From assembly GCA_020744225.1 (NCBI GenBank), contig JAGMWG010000024.1:248001-312000 (forward strand): a stretch of DNA of 64,000 bases, written 5' to 3'. The translations under genes were made by a program, and so were the position numbers. Source of the stretch: Paraphoma chrysanthemicola. Taxonomy: Eukaryota > Ascomycota > Dothideomycetes > Pleosporales > Phaeosphaeriaceae. The notes under the pieces were generated by a model. The model was given only the letters and a program-made list of their open reading frames with translations, was not told the origin of the DNA and made no database searches. This document shows, one piece after another, positions 43,860 through 55,116 of this stretch. Numbering within the stretch: position 1 is the first letter of the stretch; every line of letters starts with the position of its first letter.

Positions 43860-45335
43860 TTATGCAGAAGCCTCGACAGGTTTGACACCAACTTCTACCA
43901 TCTTCGCCTCCTCAACCTGTGCAGTATCCTTCTCTACTACATCCGTCAAACCAAGGTACTTCAAGTTTGCGGCCCATCCTAGATCGTCTCCAAAATATGC
44001 CTGCATGACGTCGACGCCATACTTCATTCCGTTCGTGGGATCATATGTGAGACACTGCTTGCCTACGGCAAGCCCAATGACTGCTGCCCAGGCTGGGAGT
44101 TCTGTCATCTCCCGCCTTTCACTCTCGGGCGCTGACTCAGGGAGTTCTGCGTTCAGCATCGATGCGTAGATATTTTGCGCGGCGGCTTGGCCCATAACCG
44201 TTGCGCTGCCGGCGCGCTTGATACCCGACCATGCGATTACGTCGCCGACGCCAAAATGTGAAGAAGCGTTGGGGATCGTGTCTTTGAATACAAGAGATTG
44301 GTGGACCATGATTTCCTTGTCCTCGTTAAGACACGACTCGGGAAGAACATCAGTCGTCGGTGTACCCTTCTTGGTGGAGTCGATGACAAAGTCTGCTGTG
44401 ATGATCTCGCCGTTGGCCAGCGTAACTGTAAATTGGCCGTTGGGTTGTTCCGCAATTGATGCTCGATTGCCCAGCACGAGCTCGACGCCTTCTTCCTCGA
44501 GAAGGATGCGCGCTCGATCTTTGACGTCGGATGGAAGTGGCTCGGACGAGAGAACTTCGCTCCGGGAATGTACGAGAGTGACGCCGATTTGTGGGTAGTA
44601 GTTCTTGATCTCGGCTGCGAATTCAACGCCGACGGCTCCTGCACCGATAACCACCACTCTTCGTCCTTCATGCTTGGTTGGGTCGCCGCCGGTGATCTTC
44701 TCGATGAATGCCTTGCCGTCCCTTAAGTATTCCTCGTAGCTCCCAGACTTTGGAACTGCAGGCCAGTGTCTCTTTAGTCCGGTTGCCACGACGAGGTAAT
44801 CGTATGCCTGCCGTTGCGTCTTCCCACTGCGATCACTCCACTCTGCAATCTTGGCCTCAGGGTCTACTTTCTTGACACTGCCATGTTTGAAATGCAAGTT
44901 TGAATGCTTCAATTCATTCAGGTGACTGAATCTCCTCCACATGTGACTTGTGTACTTTGGAGTGACATGTGCAAGTGGTGCGCCAACAGAGTGGACTGCA
45001 AAGTACCCAGTCAGTACAAGAACTTCATGCAGGGTGACGATGTGGAGCACGCAAGTGGCAAAACCACACTACACCAGATCTCGGTTAATGTGGGGTGGGA
45101 ATGACGCACAATATCCATCTCGCTCGTCGATGACAGTAATTTCAACGCCGCGACTGCTGCGTGCGCCCTTGAAATCTGGCCCTGGGTAGACAGATTGGCG
45201 AGCTTTGCCTTGGGAGTAGTCGATCAGGTTGATGGCAGCTGAGATACCGCCGTATGCGCAGCCGACTATAAGGACACGGTGAGGGTTTGAAAGAGTGAGG
45301 TTGCCCAAGGCATCTGTTACGTTTGGCAGTCTCAT
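43860..45335 (-). CDS. AIF/AMID-like FAD-dependent oxidoreductase
   Basis: 453-aa flavoprotein of the AIF-M2/AMID group (type II NADH dehydrogenase fold), which oxidises NAD(P)H and is linked to redox-driven cell death. Exons complement(43860..44995, 45110..45335); the 114-nt intron ends TTTGCAG and restores ERDGYFHSVGAPLAHVTP. Motifs: FAD-binding VLIVGCAYGGISAAINL, NAD-binding VVVIGAGAVGVEFAAE, and the second FAD contact HFGVGDVIAW. An insert rich in Lys and Pro between the first motif and VEITVIDE is normal for the fungal clade. No mitochondrial presequence is obvious. Confidence 0.88.
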
Positions 45336-46588
45336 CTTGAGAATATCCGTGCGATCTGATAAGGATGGAATGGGAAGAAGGAAACTTGGGCGAAGGAGGA
45401 AAGATGATCTGATTAGATTGGCGCTGTAAGTATCTTTATTGCCGAGAGCGACATCGGAAATCACGCGCACTTCGGCTCGAACGCGTCGCCTTCCAATACG
45501 ATGACCCACTGTTCATGTCGAGTCGTTGGAGTGTGGTGCTCCTCGTGGTTATTGGCAGGGTGCAAGCACGACTTATCAGATCCACAGCAAATTTTATCTG
45601 ATCCGCTCTTAGCGTGCTTAGCTAGCATCTGCCCCACTTGCGCGTTGACGCTTGTGAATGTTCACCTTCCAAACATAGTCTGCTTCACATCGATGGATGC
45701 ACGATGGATCTGTATGTAAAGCTTATTTGCACTCTCATCGTCTGCACTTACTCTGCTGCGAGCCATAGAAGCGGAGCCAAGTCCGCACCTGCATAGAGTA
45801 CGAACCACAGGACTTCACATGCTTCCTTCGTGCGATCAGGCATTCTGCGCACGTTGTCTTCTGTAACGGACACTCTCATTAGGTTCTGTTAGATGGCTGT
45901 GGCAACTAGAGGTAGACATGGGGCAGACATGGAAAGATACATGGCATGACTGAGGTTCCTGGCCGGGTGCAGTCGGATATCACGTGCTGACACCAACTAA
46001 AGACATCATGGTCTGAACATGAATCGGACCATCAGTCGCTCCGGACAGCAACTCTAGGCAACCATTGTGGACCATTACTCAAACTTACTATCCTTTTGTA
46101 ACATTGTAAGCCGTTCACTAATCTCACTCCGCTGCCAAGCGCGCCACAGCACCGCCCGCTCGTAGCTTGCCTCTTCTTCATTGGATCGCAACCCGGACAC
46201 GAGCAATACGAAGGACCGAAAGTAATCACCTCAATGGAGTTGCGCCTCGATGTAACGCGGAGTGGGACAATGTCATTGCCAGGTACACGAAATGACCGCT
46301 TTTTGTGAAGGCTAATTCGAAAAAAGGACGAACGCGAAGCCATAGTGTACGTCTCGTGGCTTCTGAAGCTATAGAGCTGAACACACAGCAGCGGAGTCGG
46401 AGTGACAGTTGCGCGGCCACGGTAGGAGGTCAGAAGGCAGCAGTGGATATGTACAACTCGCGAAAATGTCAAAAGGTTATAAAATCGATGTGAGAAGTTC
46501 CAAAATCATCTCAAAACATCAGCAAACCACCAACAACGTACACTCCTGAAGCAAAAACATACTCCTCACTCCATTCTCACACCTTACT
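45336..46588. promoter_or_regulatory. Divergent intergenic region
   Basis: About 1.25 kb between opposing starts of the AIF-like and NmrA-like genes. A CA-rich leader lies just before 46589. No coding frame supported. Confidence 0.4.
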
Positions 46589-47712
46589 ATGTCCCAGAAA
46601 CGCATCACCGTCTTCGGCGCAACTGGCGCCCAAGGATCCTCCGTCCTCCGCTCCCTCGCCGCAAACACTACAACCCCCTTCTGCCTCCGCGGCACAACCC
46701 GGAATACCTCCTCTCCCACCGCCACGAACCTTCTCACCCAAGTCCCCGGCCTCGACCTCGTGCAAGCCGACGGCTGGGACAAGGCGTCCGTCATCGCCGC
46801 CTTCCAGGACTCCTGGGGCGTCTTCGTCAACACGAACTCCGACGATGCAGTGTTTGAGAATTCCGAGGAGACGCGCACAGAAGTTGATCTCGGGAAGCTG
46901 GTTGTCGATGCAGCGGTCGAAGCGGGTGTGAAGGTGTTTGTGTATAGTGGGTTTAACAGTGCGAAGGAGATTACTGGTGGGAAGGTGGCGAACAAGGCTT
47001 TTGATGGTATGTTCGCAATCCTTTCTTCGCCTAGCCATGAAGTGCAGAGATGACTGACGGGCGGTCTAGACAAACATGCAATCGGCGAATACGCCAAATC
47101 TACCAGCGCTTTCGATGCCGTCATCATCGCTAGTCCAGGGTGGTATTTCGAGAACTTCCTCAGCCAGGACCTCGCGCCCATCTTCGGCGGATTACCGTAC
47201 ATCCCTGGCGACGATGGTGTGTACGTGTTGCGCGTACCAAAGTGGGGTGGGAAGGAGGATGTGCCGTTTATTTCCATCACTAATGACTACGGCGACATTG
47301 TGCATGGTGTGTTTCTGGAGCCGGAGAAGTGGAATGGGAAGTTGGTGCAGGGTGTGAGCGAAATAAAGTCGTTCGATGAGGTTGTTGCGGCGTTTGAGCG
47401 CGGTAAGTTACTGATGACAGCGCTTTTGCATGACGGTTGCTGATGACTCTAGGTACGGGCAAGAAAGCGCGCTTCGAAGAAGTGACGAAGTGGCAGGACC
47501 TCGAAGTGTATGGTATCCGTGCCCTTGAGACTGTGAAGCTCATGTTTGGCTTCTGTCAGGCATCTGGTGGCAGGTACTATGGCGACGTCACTGAAGCTGG
47601 GACAGCTTCAGAGCTCAAGAAGAAGGTGAACGAGGCTTGTGGCAGATCGAGCGGAGACGGGCATTTGAAGAGTCTCGAGGACTTCTTCAAGCGTGAGTTT
47701 GGTGGAAAGTGA
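46589..47712 (+). CDS. NmrA-like atypical SDR
   Basis: 336-aa protein of the NmrA/HSCARG type, atypical SDRs that sense NAD(P) and in some cases repress transcription factors. Exons 46589..47006, 47070..47402 and 47453..47712, introns of 63 and 50 nt. The cofactor motif ITVFGATGAQGSSV is at residues 6-19, followed by LRGTTRN (the Arg that selects NADP). There is no Tyr-x3-Lys catalytic pair in the usual place, as expected for NmrA-like proteins. SPGWYFENFL is a family landmark. Cellular target unknown. Confidence 0.88.
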
Positions 47713-47786
47713 TGAGGAATGCTGCTTCGTTCGTTTATGACTTGTCTTCATGTTTCGTTCACTGCATACCTTCGTTACCCACTAAT

Positions 47787-48200
47787 TTAATCACTGTTCC
47801 TCTTGTTCTCCGCAGACCACGCATCGTCACGTCCACCCTTCCACTTCTCAAACATCGACTCTCCTTCCTTCTCACTCGCCTCCTCAATATCCCCCATTGA
47901 GGCTTTCTTCCCTCCCTCATTCGCACCAGCACGCTCATCCTCACTCGACTGGCTCAGCAACGACACCGTACTTCCCTCCACAGATCCCGACTTTGACGTG
48001 AGCGAAAGGGCCTTGGCCTCGCTCTTCGTATCAATTCCTTCGTCTGCGCTTGACTCAATATCCGCATTGACATCGCTGAACCCAGAAGCCGTGGTGCCCG
48101 ATGCATCGGATGCGACGGACGCGGTTTTATCCGATGTTGGTCGCGCAGATTTCCATTCCTGGCCTTCAGAGTCGACGGAGCGATCGGATGGTGTTGACAT
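47787..48200 (-). CDS. Small disordered acidic protein, hypothetical
   Basis: 137-aa frame with ATG at 48200, rich in Ser, Glu, Asp, Ala and Lys, with no hydrophobic core and a C-terminal EKWKGGRDDAWSAENKR. It is only 74 nt from the NmrA-like stop on the other strand. A plus-strand frame of 154 codons overlaps it (47803..48267), so the coding strand is not certain. I prefer minus because the composition is that of a soluble disordered protein. Function unknown. Confidence 0.4.
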   Translation of the reverse strand: MSTPSDRSVDSEGQEWKSARPTSDKTASVASDASGTTASGFSDVNADIESSADEGIDTKSEAKALSLTSKSGSVEGSTVSLLSQSSEDERAGANEGGKKASMGDIEEASEKEGESMFEKWKGGRDDAWSAENKRNSD

Positions 48201-48335
48201 TGCAGTATCTTCCAGCGACCTGAGTGTCTTTGAGGCGGTCCCAAAGCGCGAAGGAGCGGCTTCTTAGTACTTCGAATGTTTCCATCTCTTGGTCACGCAT
48301 CCAGTATACTCAACAATCGCAATCGCTCGCAGCGC

Positions 48336-50936
48336 TCACACGCCTCCCGCGAACAAATGGTCCTGACATCCAACCGCATGGCCGCTGGCCTTGCTAACGT
48401 TGCGTCTCTTCCTCCTTAGCGAACAAAATCTGCGCTCACAGTCTTTTGTATCGCATGTACTCGTATGCGCATGCTCTACGCCATGCTTCTCCTGCTCTGC
48501 CTTCGTCAGAGGAACACCATCATCACACGTTCCGCAGTGGTACTGCAATACCGAGTTGCGCGCCTTCTCGTTATCTCCAGGCTTGGGTGGTTTATCCGGC
48601 GTGTACCAACGAATCAATGTCGTAGACGGCACGATGAGGTCGTTCATCTCATAGTCCGTGTCAGGCTTCTGGTTTGAGGCGCTGTTTCGGCTGGGTGATA
48701 TTGACGTGTTTGTGTTGTTCGGATTGAATTGCCATGGTGCGGGCGCGGGTGCTGTGTTCGTGGATTCAGACGTCTCGCCTGCTTCAATTTGGCCAGAGCT
48801 TGGCGGCATTTCAAGCACAGGTTGAGGGTCCAGGAGTGCAATGACCAGTTCTTGATCGAACTTGAAATCTGGCAGGTTCAGTCCCTTGCGCATGCCAATA
48901 ATCCAGGCGATTTCGTTCTTGTCGTTAGGTGTGAGCATGCGCGCTTTCGCCGTTATCGTCATCGTATCGAGGAAGTTCTGGCTGACGACGGAGAAGTAGG
49001 CTTGCTGGAAGGCCCCATGAACATCAGCAGGAACCATGTCCAGCATCTCAAGCCTAAAGTCGCCAGTATTGCGACTGCACGACATGACCTGCTCATAGGA
49101 CTGTGTTTCGCTGATGGGAAAGTGCTTGTTACTCCACCGCCGTGAGACACCATTGACCATGTGGGTGTAAGCACCACTCATCTTGCTGACTAGAGCCTGC
49201 ATGACTTGGGAAAGAAGAGGCTCTTCAAAGGTTCGGGCGGCAAGAACAAACGGCTGAATGCCATCCCCATCCTCGGCCTCAGAGTCAGCGCCACCGTCGA
49301 GGAGCATTTGCAGCCTCGGAACGAGATCCACAGCGGGGCACTGCTCGATACATTTGCGCAATGGCGAGATGCCTTTGTCATCTGCAATATTCGGATCGAC
49401 TCCAGCCTGGAGAAGCACTTGTATATCCCGAAGTGTATCTGCAGGATGTCTCTTCGCGTCGGGACAGGAACCGAGTATTTCGTGGAGGATACCGGCGCCG
49501 CTGTTGCTCGGTCCGGGGGAGTAAGCATCCACGATGACTCGCGCAATGCTTGGAGTTGAATGCCAAAGGACTTGGTGGAGGAACGTAGAACGTCGTATCG
49601 AATTGCACGGACATCCTTCAAAGTGCGCATTCAGGTTTCCACCTTTGCTAACGAAGAGTCGGAGACAATCTAACTCTATTGTTGATAGACTGGTCGCCCA
49701 GGACGGCAAGACTCGCCACGGTTTGATAAAAAATTCGAAAGACGATAAGTCGCAAATTGTACTGTCCACAGGCGCAACATGTATATCCGCACCTGCTTCA
49801 AGAAGCATCCTGATAATCTGGTTGCATCTCTGTCTCGTGTCCTCGTTGATATACTCCGACGTGCGGCGGGCCAGGCTCAACTGTAAAGGAGTATATGAGC
49901 CTGGCGCATTAGGACTCGGTCCCGACACTTCAATGTTCGCTCCTTTACGGATGATGATACGAACGACCTCTGGGTGGTTCCAGAAGACGCCTTGAAGGAT
50001 TGGCGTCCAAGATGTTCCCGGCAAGCCATTCACATCTGACCGACCTGTAGAGAGGAGCGATTGCACAGTGTATGTACGCGCATTTTTGATGGCGTTATGG
50101 AACGCAAGATCTGTCCCATAGGGATGTCGTGAGCCTTTCCCACCATGTGCTTGGAGCACCCACACAACAGGGCCGCAAGGCATACCGCAGGCTATATCCA
50201 TGAGCGTCTGATCCGGGTGCTGCATAATGACCATTTCATTCATGACCGGGTGGCCAAAGAAGGGGCTGCTGTGCGTCTCAAAGGGCAGTCCAATGGGATC
50301 ATTGACGTGGTTCTCGTTTTCGAGAATGAGCTTCTCGAGCTTGGTCGCATCGTTGTCCAAAACCGCGCCCAGCATGTCCATGACAATGCTCTTTGCTCGC
50401 GTGCTGGCCTGTGCCAAAGGATCGAACTGTGGAAAACTAGCATAGGGATTAGATACCGACCCCTCCACTCCATTTGTTGCTTGAAATACCTGGGTGTTTG
50501 ATGCAGCATTCCCATGAAGGTAGGTTCTGCCTCCGCTAATTGAGGCTCTGGAACAACCTGCCATCCGCCCTGCTTCTCACTGAACGCCACAGGTGTAGGC
50601 GCAACCGAAATTGGTTCCACAGTGGCGCTTGATTGCCGCTCATCCTGCTCCTCGGTGCTGTCTCTGGACCTACTGTCGTCTTTGCCCATCGAGCGGGACG
50701 TGCCGGTCTTCCCTCGCGCCTTGTGTCTCATCAACCCCCATTCCTTTAGCTTCATGCGATATGCGCGTGTACTTCATGGCATCAGCTCGGTTTCTCTTCA
50801 ACTTTGCAGAAAGTACTCACGACGCTCTGAACTTGTACTTGCGTTCCATGAGTGCTTTGACATCCTCGAGGCAGCGCTTTTGGTTGAAAGACAGCTCCCG
50901 GATCTCATCTTGCACCGCATCCCAATCTTTAGTCAT
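48336..50936 (-). CDS. Clr5-domain ankyrin-repeat protein
   Basis: 832-aa protein; exons complement(48336..50436, 50490..50771, 50821..50936), introns of 53 and 49 nt. The first exon supplies the Clr5 domain (DWDAVQDEIRELSFNQKRCLEDVKALMERKYKFRAS, joined to TRAYRMKLKEWGL), a Pezizomycotina-specific N-terminal module. A Ser/Pro linker follows. Residues about 185-480 contain ankyrin-type helices, for example MLLEAGADIHVAP, LFVSKGGNLNA, VLLQAGVDPNIADDKGISPL and MLLDGGADSEAEDGDG. The tail is Cys/His-rich and basic (RRFCSLRRKRRN). Such proteins are often near HET/NLR-type genes, but the function of this one is unknown. Confidence 0.82.
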
Positions 50937-51645
50937 CTTGGATAGTTGTAGGTGTTGTGCAGTCCGGATTGGAAATCACTCCCTGTGTATGGTGCAAATG
51001 TGCACATTCAGCTACGAATTCCGATCAGAAGAGAACTTCCGGGCTGGCACGGTGAGTTGCGATGATATTGTGAAAAAGTAAACCACGAAGAGAAGAAACT
51101 ACATTCAGTTAATCATGGACGAAGGGGATAAATGGTTGCGCCATGGCGCGGTGTGGAATTGCTCATGTATTAGGCGCGAGGGAAGCGGCGTTGATTGTGC
51201 AAAAAGATGCGGCTGTGCAAAAGCCCAAGCGCTCGATTACGAAGAGAAGTGCAAAAGCGGGGCTGTCGACCCTTGACATCGCTGGACGCCTCGCGTCTCG
51301 AAAGCGACCAATCAGAAAATCACCCAGGTCCAAAGCAGACCGCCGCCAATCATGACGAGATCCTAGGGTCCTCTTGTGCAAGACGAAATGCATTATGCAA
51401 ATCGGACTCTTGTCTTTTGCACATTCGACTTTCCCACCACAAAGTACCGTGCGTATCGGACTCACCGATCGCACCTACCACTCCAGAAACTCTATCGTCC
51501 CGGACACTTCTGAATTGTCACGTGAGCGGCACCCCCACGGCTTCTTTCGACTTGTCCGCCTTTTTCCTCGAAGCCCAACGTGGAATTGTGCCTTCTCATG
51601 GCTCCCTATACTTTTTTCGGCGGCCTGTTTACGACTCTCATTTGC
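50937..51645. other. Intergenic, no gene seen
   Basis: About 710 nt between the Clr5-ankyrin gene and the first F-box-like paralogue. Frames up to 163 codons on the plus strand lack features. Confidence 0.45.
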
Positions 51646-52452
51646 TCAAATCGCCCAGGATCTCCACTCCCAGATTGGTTGAATAAAGCTCTGGCCTGGA
51701 ATTTGTTTCGGTTCTTCTCCTGCCACCGACTCCTTGGTGCTTTCATTGCCAGGCTCCCAGAATCCCTCGCTCTTCCCGTCTCGAATGTAACAAGACATTG
51801 ACAGATGATGGACATCGTGCTCCGAGTCAAGTGATTGCCATAATTGACACGTAGGGCCCAGTCTGAAGCCTTCGCCTCGGTTGACTAGACGAAGATCTTC
51901 TAGCGTCGGTGGAAATTCAACGTCGGGTATTGGTTTAAGGGCCTTGGGGGTTTTTGTGATGTATCTGTCGATCTCGGAGTATGGGAAGTACCCGCATAGA
52001 GCCCGAACGATGAAGCGTAGACTACAGAGGTCCTTGTTGATGGTCGTAAGCTCCCTTGCAAGAGCAGGCACAACGCTAGCCACATATTGGGCGTGGCTAT
52101 TCCAGATTACAACAGTGAAGTTGCGCACGCGGGCAAGAGCGCCATGATTGACCTTTGCAAGTGCTTTGGGATCTGGCGCGAGCGCTTTGAATGAGTGGTA
52201 GTAGCTAGTGATCAAGGTTGCTGAAAGTGAGCGGAAAAATTTCGCCTCGCGATATTCAGCTGCTATTTGTGGATGGGTTCGGAGGACGCTGACAAGAGGG
52301 GCGTTGTCGAGACGAACCGTGGCTCGTGACGGTCGTTCTTTCAGCCCAATCTCGAGGGACCCCCTTAAGGTGACTTCTTGGTGCAGAAAGCAATATATCA
52401 TATCACGGACCTCGCGTGGAAGTCCGAGGAAGTGAGGAGTTGTTGACGACAT
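51646..52452 (-). CDS. F-box-like / 2EXR-type protein, paralogue 1
   Basis: 268-aa single-exon protein of a large Pezizomycotina family with an F-box-like N-terminal helix pair. It opens MSSTTPHFLGLPREVRDMIYCFL, followed by NAPLVSVLRTHPQIAAEYREAKFF, the two blocks shared by all four paralogues here. The rest is alpha/beta without a known motif. The first block resembles F-box-like motifs that could contact a ubiquitin-ligase scaffold, but that role is inference. It is the downstream member of a same-strand tandem array. Confidence 0.75.
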   Translation of the reverse strand: MSSTTPHFLGLPREVRDMIYCFLHQEVTLRGSLEIGLKERPSRATVRLDNAPLVSVLRTHPQIAAEYREAKFFRSLSATLITSYYHSFKALAPDPKALAKVNHGALARVRNFTVVIWNSHAQYVASVVPALARELTTINKDLCSLRFIVRALCGYFPYSEIDRYITKTPKALKPIPDVEFPPTLEDLRLVNRGEGFRLGPTCQLWQSLDSEHDVHHLSMSCYIRDGKSEGFWEPGNESTKESVAGEEPKQIPGQSFIQPIWEWRSWAI

Positions 52453-52858
52453 ACGGCTGGACCAGGAAGTGAGTTCGATTCTTGACTGGTGTTGAGTTGA
52501 TTCTGGGTGTAGACTTGGAGCTGATTGAGGATTTGCGGTGAGAGAAACTTCAAGATCGGAAGAATGTGGATATATATGTCCGCAGCTGTGCCGAACGCAC
52601 AGACCTGTAGCAGACAGGAAATTGTATACGGAGTACAGCGGGAAGTCAAAAGATGAAAGGGCCGAGAATTATGAAAAGCAAGTGGTGAGATTGAGCGCAT
52701 GTAGTTGTTCTGTGTGGCATTGCAGTACTCGGCCTTACAAGCAACGCTGCCAAGGATCTCAACATCAGGCGTATCAAATCACGCCACGCCGACTACAGCC
52801 CGCTATCCGCGGTGACGAGGTACTCACCAGATCTGACACAATCGTTGCGAAGACCCGA
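52453..52858. other. Intergenic spacer in the paralogue array
   Basis: 406 nt. It presumably contains the promoter of paralogue 1; no gene seen. Confidence 0.4.
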
Positions 52859-53629
52859 TCACGCGAACGTCGTAGCATGCTGACCTTTGTCTTCCGTCCT
52901 CTCATAAATCCACCTCCCCAGCAACACCATGCCTGGACGATCTAGACAGTCTAAGGTGTCATTCACGCCATTTCTGAGCTCGCGTTCCTTCACAAGGTCC
53001 GAACCGTTCTCACCGCCATAATCCAATGACGGGCCTTTCACATGTCGAAGCAGCGCAAAGTTAGTCGCCAGAAGTCGCGGTGATAGGCGATATGCCGTCG
53101 CCGGCATATTACTCCGCGGAAGATGTCGGATCTGTTCGTCCTTCAACGGCGACGACGGAGTATATGCAATAAGTTCGAACGTATCCATGCGCCGTGCTTG
53201 GTCTCGTAGTACCTGACCAAGCAAGTAGATCTCGAACCAGAAGTGGCTCGTCATATTGTTTCCAGGTCGATTGTTATAGAGAATTATCCTAAGGCGGCTG
53301 ATGCGAGGGAGGATTTGGTCCATCAGGCCGTGATATCGGCCTTCTTCGCGGTGGTAGACGCCGGTCGTGCCAAGACGTACTTTGAGTGTGACATATGGAG
53401 CGCAATGGCTTGCGGATTCCGCATACTCGTCGTGAAGTTGAGCATTCGTGAGGAGTAAGCTTGGGTATGGTGCCTTTTCAATGCACACGTTCGCGATGCC
53501 GTCGCCGCCAGTGAGTGGCCAGTGGTTCCAGCGCCAGTCAAACTCGATGTGGTGCCAGAGGTAGGAGAAGATGTGGTCGCGCACTTCTCGTGGCAGATGC
53601 AGAAGATGAAGGTCTCCTTCTTCTATCAT
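52859..53629 (-). CDS. F-box-like / 2EXR-type protein, paralogue 2
   Basis: 256 aa from the ATG at 53629, chosen because the paralogues begin 5-10 residues before the xxLPREVRD block (here LLHLPREVRDHIFSYL). An alternative ATG at 53791 would add 54 residues without family support. The second block is KAPYPSLLLTNAQLHDEYAES. Unusual Trp-rich stretch FDWRWNHWP after the first block, shared in part with paralogues 3 and 4 (DWG, NWT). C-terminal half unlike the others at the level I can compare. Confidence 0.7.
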   Translation of the reverse strand: MIEEGDLHLLHLPREVRDHIFSYLWHHIEFDWRWNHWPLTGGDGIANVCIEKAPYPSLLLTNAQLHDEYAESASHCAPYVTLKVRLGTTGVYHREEGRYHGLMDQILPRISRLRIILYNNRPGNNMTSHFWFEIYLLGQVLRDQARRMDTFELIAYTPSSPLKDEQIRHLPRSNMPATAYRLSPRLLATNFALLRHVKGPSLDYGGENGSDLVKERELRNGVNDTLDCLDRPGMVLLGRWIYERTEDKGQHATTFA

Positions 53630-53814
53630 TGTTCCCCCGTCTCTAGACAGTGGCAGTGCGAAGCGATAATTTTGTAGTCGGGAAGCCCTGGCAAAGGGCT
53701 GGACCAGGGATTGCGCAAACGAATGAATATCGCAAACGCACGTATCTTCATTGTCTGCGAAGGTCCAATTATGGTTTTCAATGGACCCCATGGAAGAATG
53801 GGCGTAAGAGATGC

Positions 53815-54555
53815 TCAGGAAAATGGTATCTTTTCGGTAGCAGGTAAGCACCACTCTGCCTTCAAAAGTGCAGTGCGCTCGTGCTCAGTATTCCTCGTGC
53901 CCCAGAGCAACTCGCATGGTAGAGGTACTCTCTTCAATCCCAATTCTCGACCATCCAGGATGAAGCGGCCGGCAACAATCGGTGGCAGCTGATGAGTCCA
54001 CCAAGACTCTGCCACGGCCAAGTCGGTTCTGACCTCATCCTCCACCATGATACCGTGGCGATCGCGAGTCGTAGAAATTCGCAAAGCCATTCCGACTGAT
54101 GTCAGCTTCGGCGCAAACACACTGATAGTCTGCATCAACGTCTCCGTCAACATCCACAAGTCCTGTAATCCTCCTGCTTCAAGCGTGCTGCTTAATGTCG
54201 CAGCACTGCCCGCTGAGAACTCAACACGCGCAATGCGCTCCAGAATCTCGAAGACTCGTGCTTGGTTCGTCGGTTCGCCCTCCATTAAGCGCCACAAGCA
54301 GTGTTCGCTGAGGTTGATGGACATGCACGGATTCTTGAAGTGCCGAGCTTGACGGTACTCGTCGTATATTTGCGTACACGAAAGCAACACATTGACAATC
54401 GGCGCATTCGGAACGCGAATCTGTACCGCGCTGTGGCCGCCTAGAGGGAAAGGATACATCCTATACCCCCAGTCCAGGACGATGTCGTGCGTGAGGTAGC
54501 TGTATATGAGGTCCCTGCATTCCCGCGGCAATGTGAACAGATTTGGCGGAGACAT
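53815..54555 (-). CDS. F-box-like / 2EXR-type protein, paralogue 3
   Basis: 246-aa single-exon protein from the ATG at 54555 (MSPPNLFTLPRECRDLIYSYL). The second family block is NAPIVNVLLSCTQIYDEYRQARHF. The frame continues upstream to 54882, but that part is Cys/Arg-rich and looks like untranslated leader. The next gene starts within 190 nt of its stop, the tightest spacing in the array. Confidence 0.72.
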   Translation of the reverse strand: MSPPNLFTLPRECRDLIYSYLTHDIVLDWGYRMYPFPLGGHSAVQIRVPNAPIVNVLLSCTQIYDEYRQARHFKNPCMSINLSEHCLWRLMEGEPTNQARVFEILERIARVEFSAGSAATLSSTLEAGGLQDLWMLTETLMQTISVFAPKLTSVGMALRISTTRDRHGIMVEDEVRTDLAVAESWWTHQLPPIVAGRFILDGRELGLKRVPLPCELLWGTRNTEHERTALLKAEWCLPATEKIPFS

Positions 54556-55116
54556 GGTTTTGGAAAGAGTTTGATTATCAATGGATAAGATAGAACTGCG
54601 AAGATTTGGCCCCGAGCATTGTTGTTGCCTGCGGCGGTTGGCCGTCATATACCTGCATCGACAGGGAGCCGCACAGACGTAGGCGGCTAAACCTAAATTG
54701 GCCGAGCCAATGACAGACGATGAAATGCAAATCATTGTCAGCACACCCACGCCCTTCTGTTGCCAGCTGTGTCTATGGCGAAGCCGACGAATTAGATATT
54801 CTAGGCAGCCAGGAATTCTTGTCAGGTCACAGGACTGCGATGACGAGTATGCGGTGCATGTATTGTTACGGTAGGACGTCATGTAATTGTGCTTAATTTC
54901 ACTGTTTCAATGGAGCATGTTGCGGATGATGTTATGATAGTCAAACAGCTACCACATACCTTCGTAGAGTGTGAGATTAGATATAGGCCATAGCAGTAGG
55001 GCCTGGAATGACGGTCCAAGCAGGTGCGATCGATGCTGATTGGCGTGACGGCATAAAATGGTGCATTTGGCTGCCAGAACGCATTCATCACCATTTCACT
55101 CTAGTCAACACCATGC
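54556..55116. other. Intergenic spacer in the paralogue array
   Basis: About 560 nt; no gene seen. Promoter of paralogue 3 expected. Confidence 0.4.

Noticed and set aside
43423..43891. Gly/Cys/Phe-rich minus-strand frames opposite the Pro/Gln/Lys repeat
   Set aside because: Direct reverse reading of the 18-bp repeat; the plus frame belongs to a long signal-peptide protein.
47803..48267. 154-codon plus-strand frame opposite the small acidic protein
   Set aside because: Ser/Pro/Phe-rich complement of a disordered acidic protein. I judged the minus strand more likely, but not with certainty.
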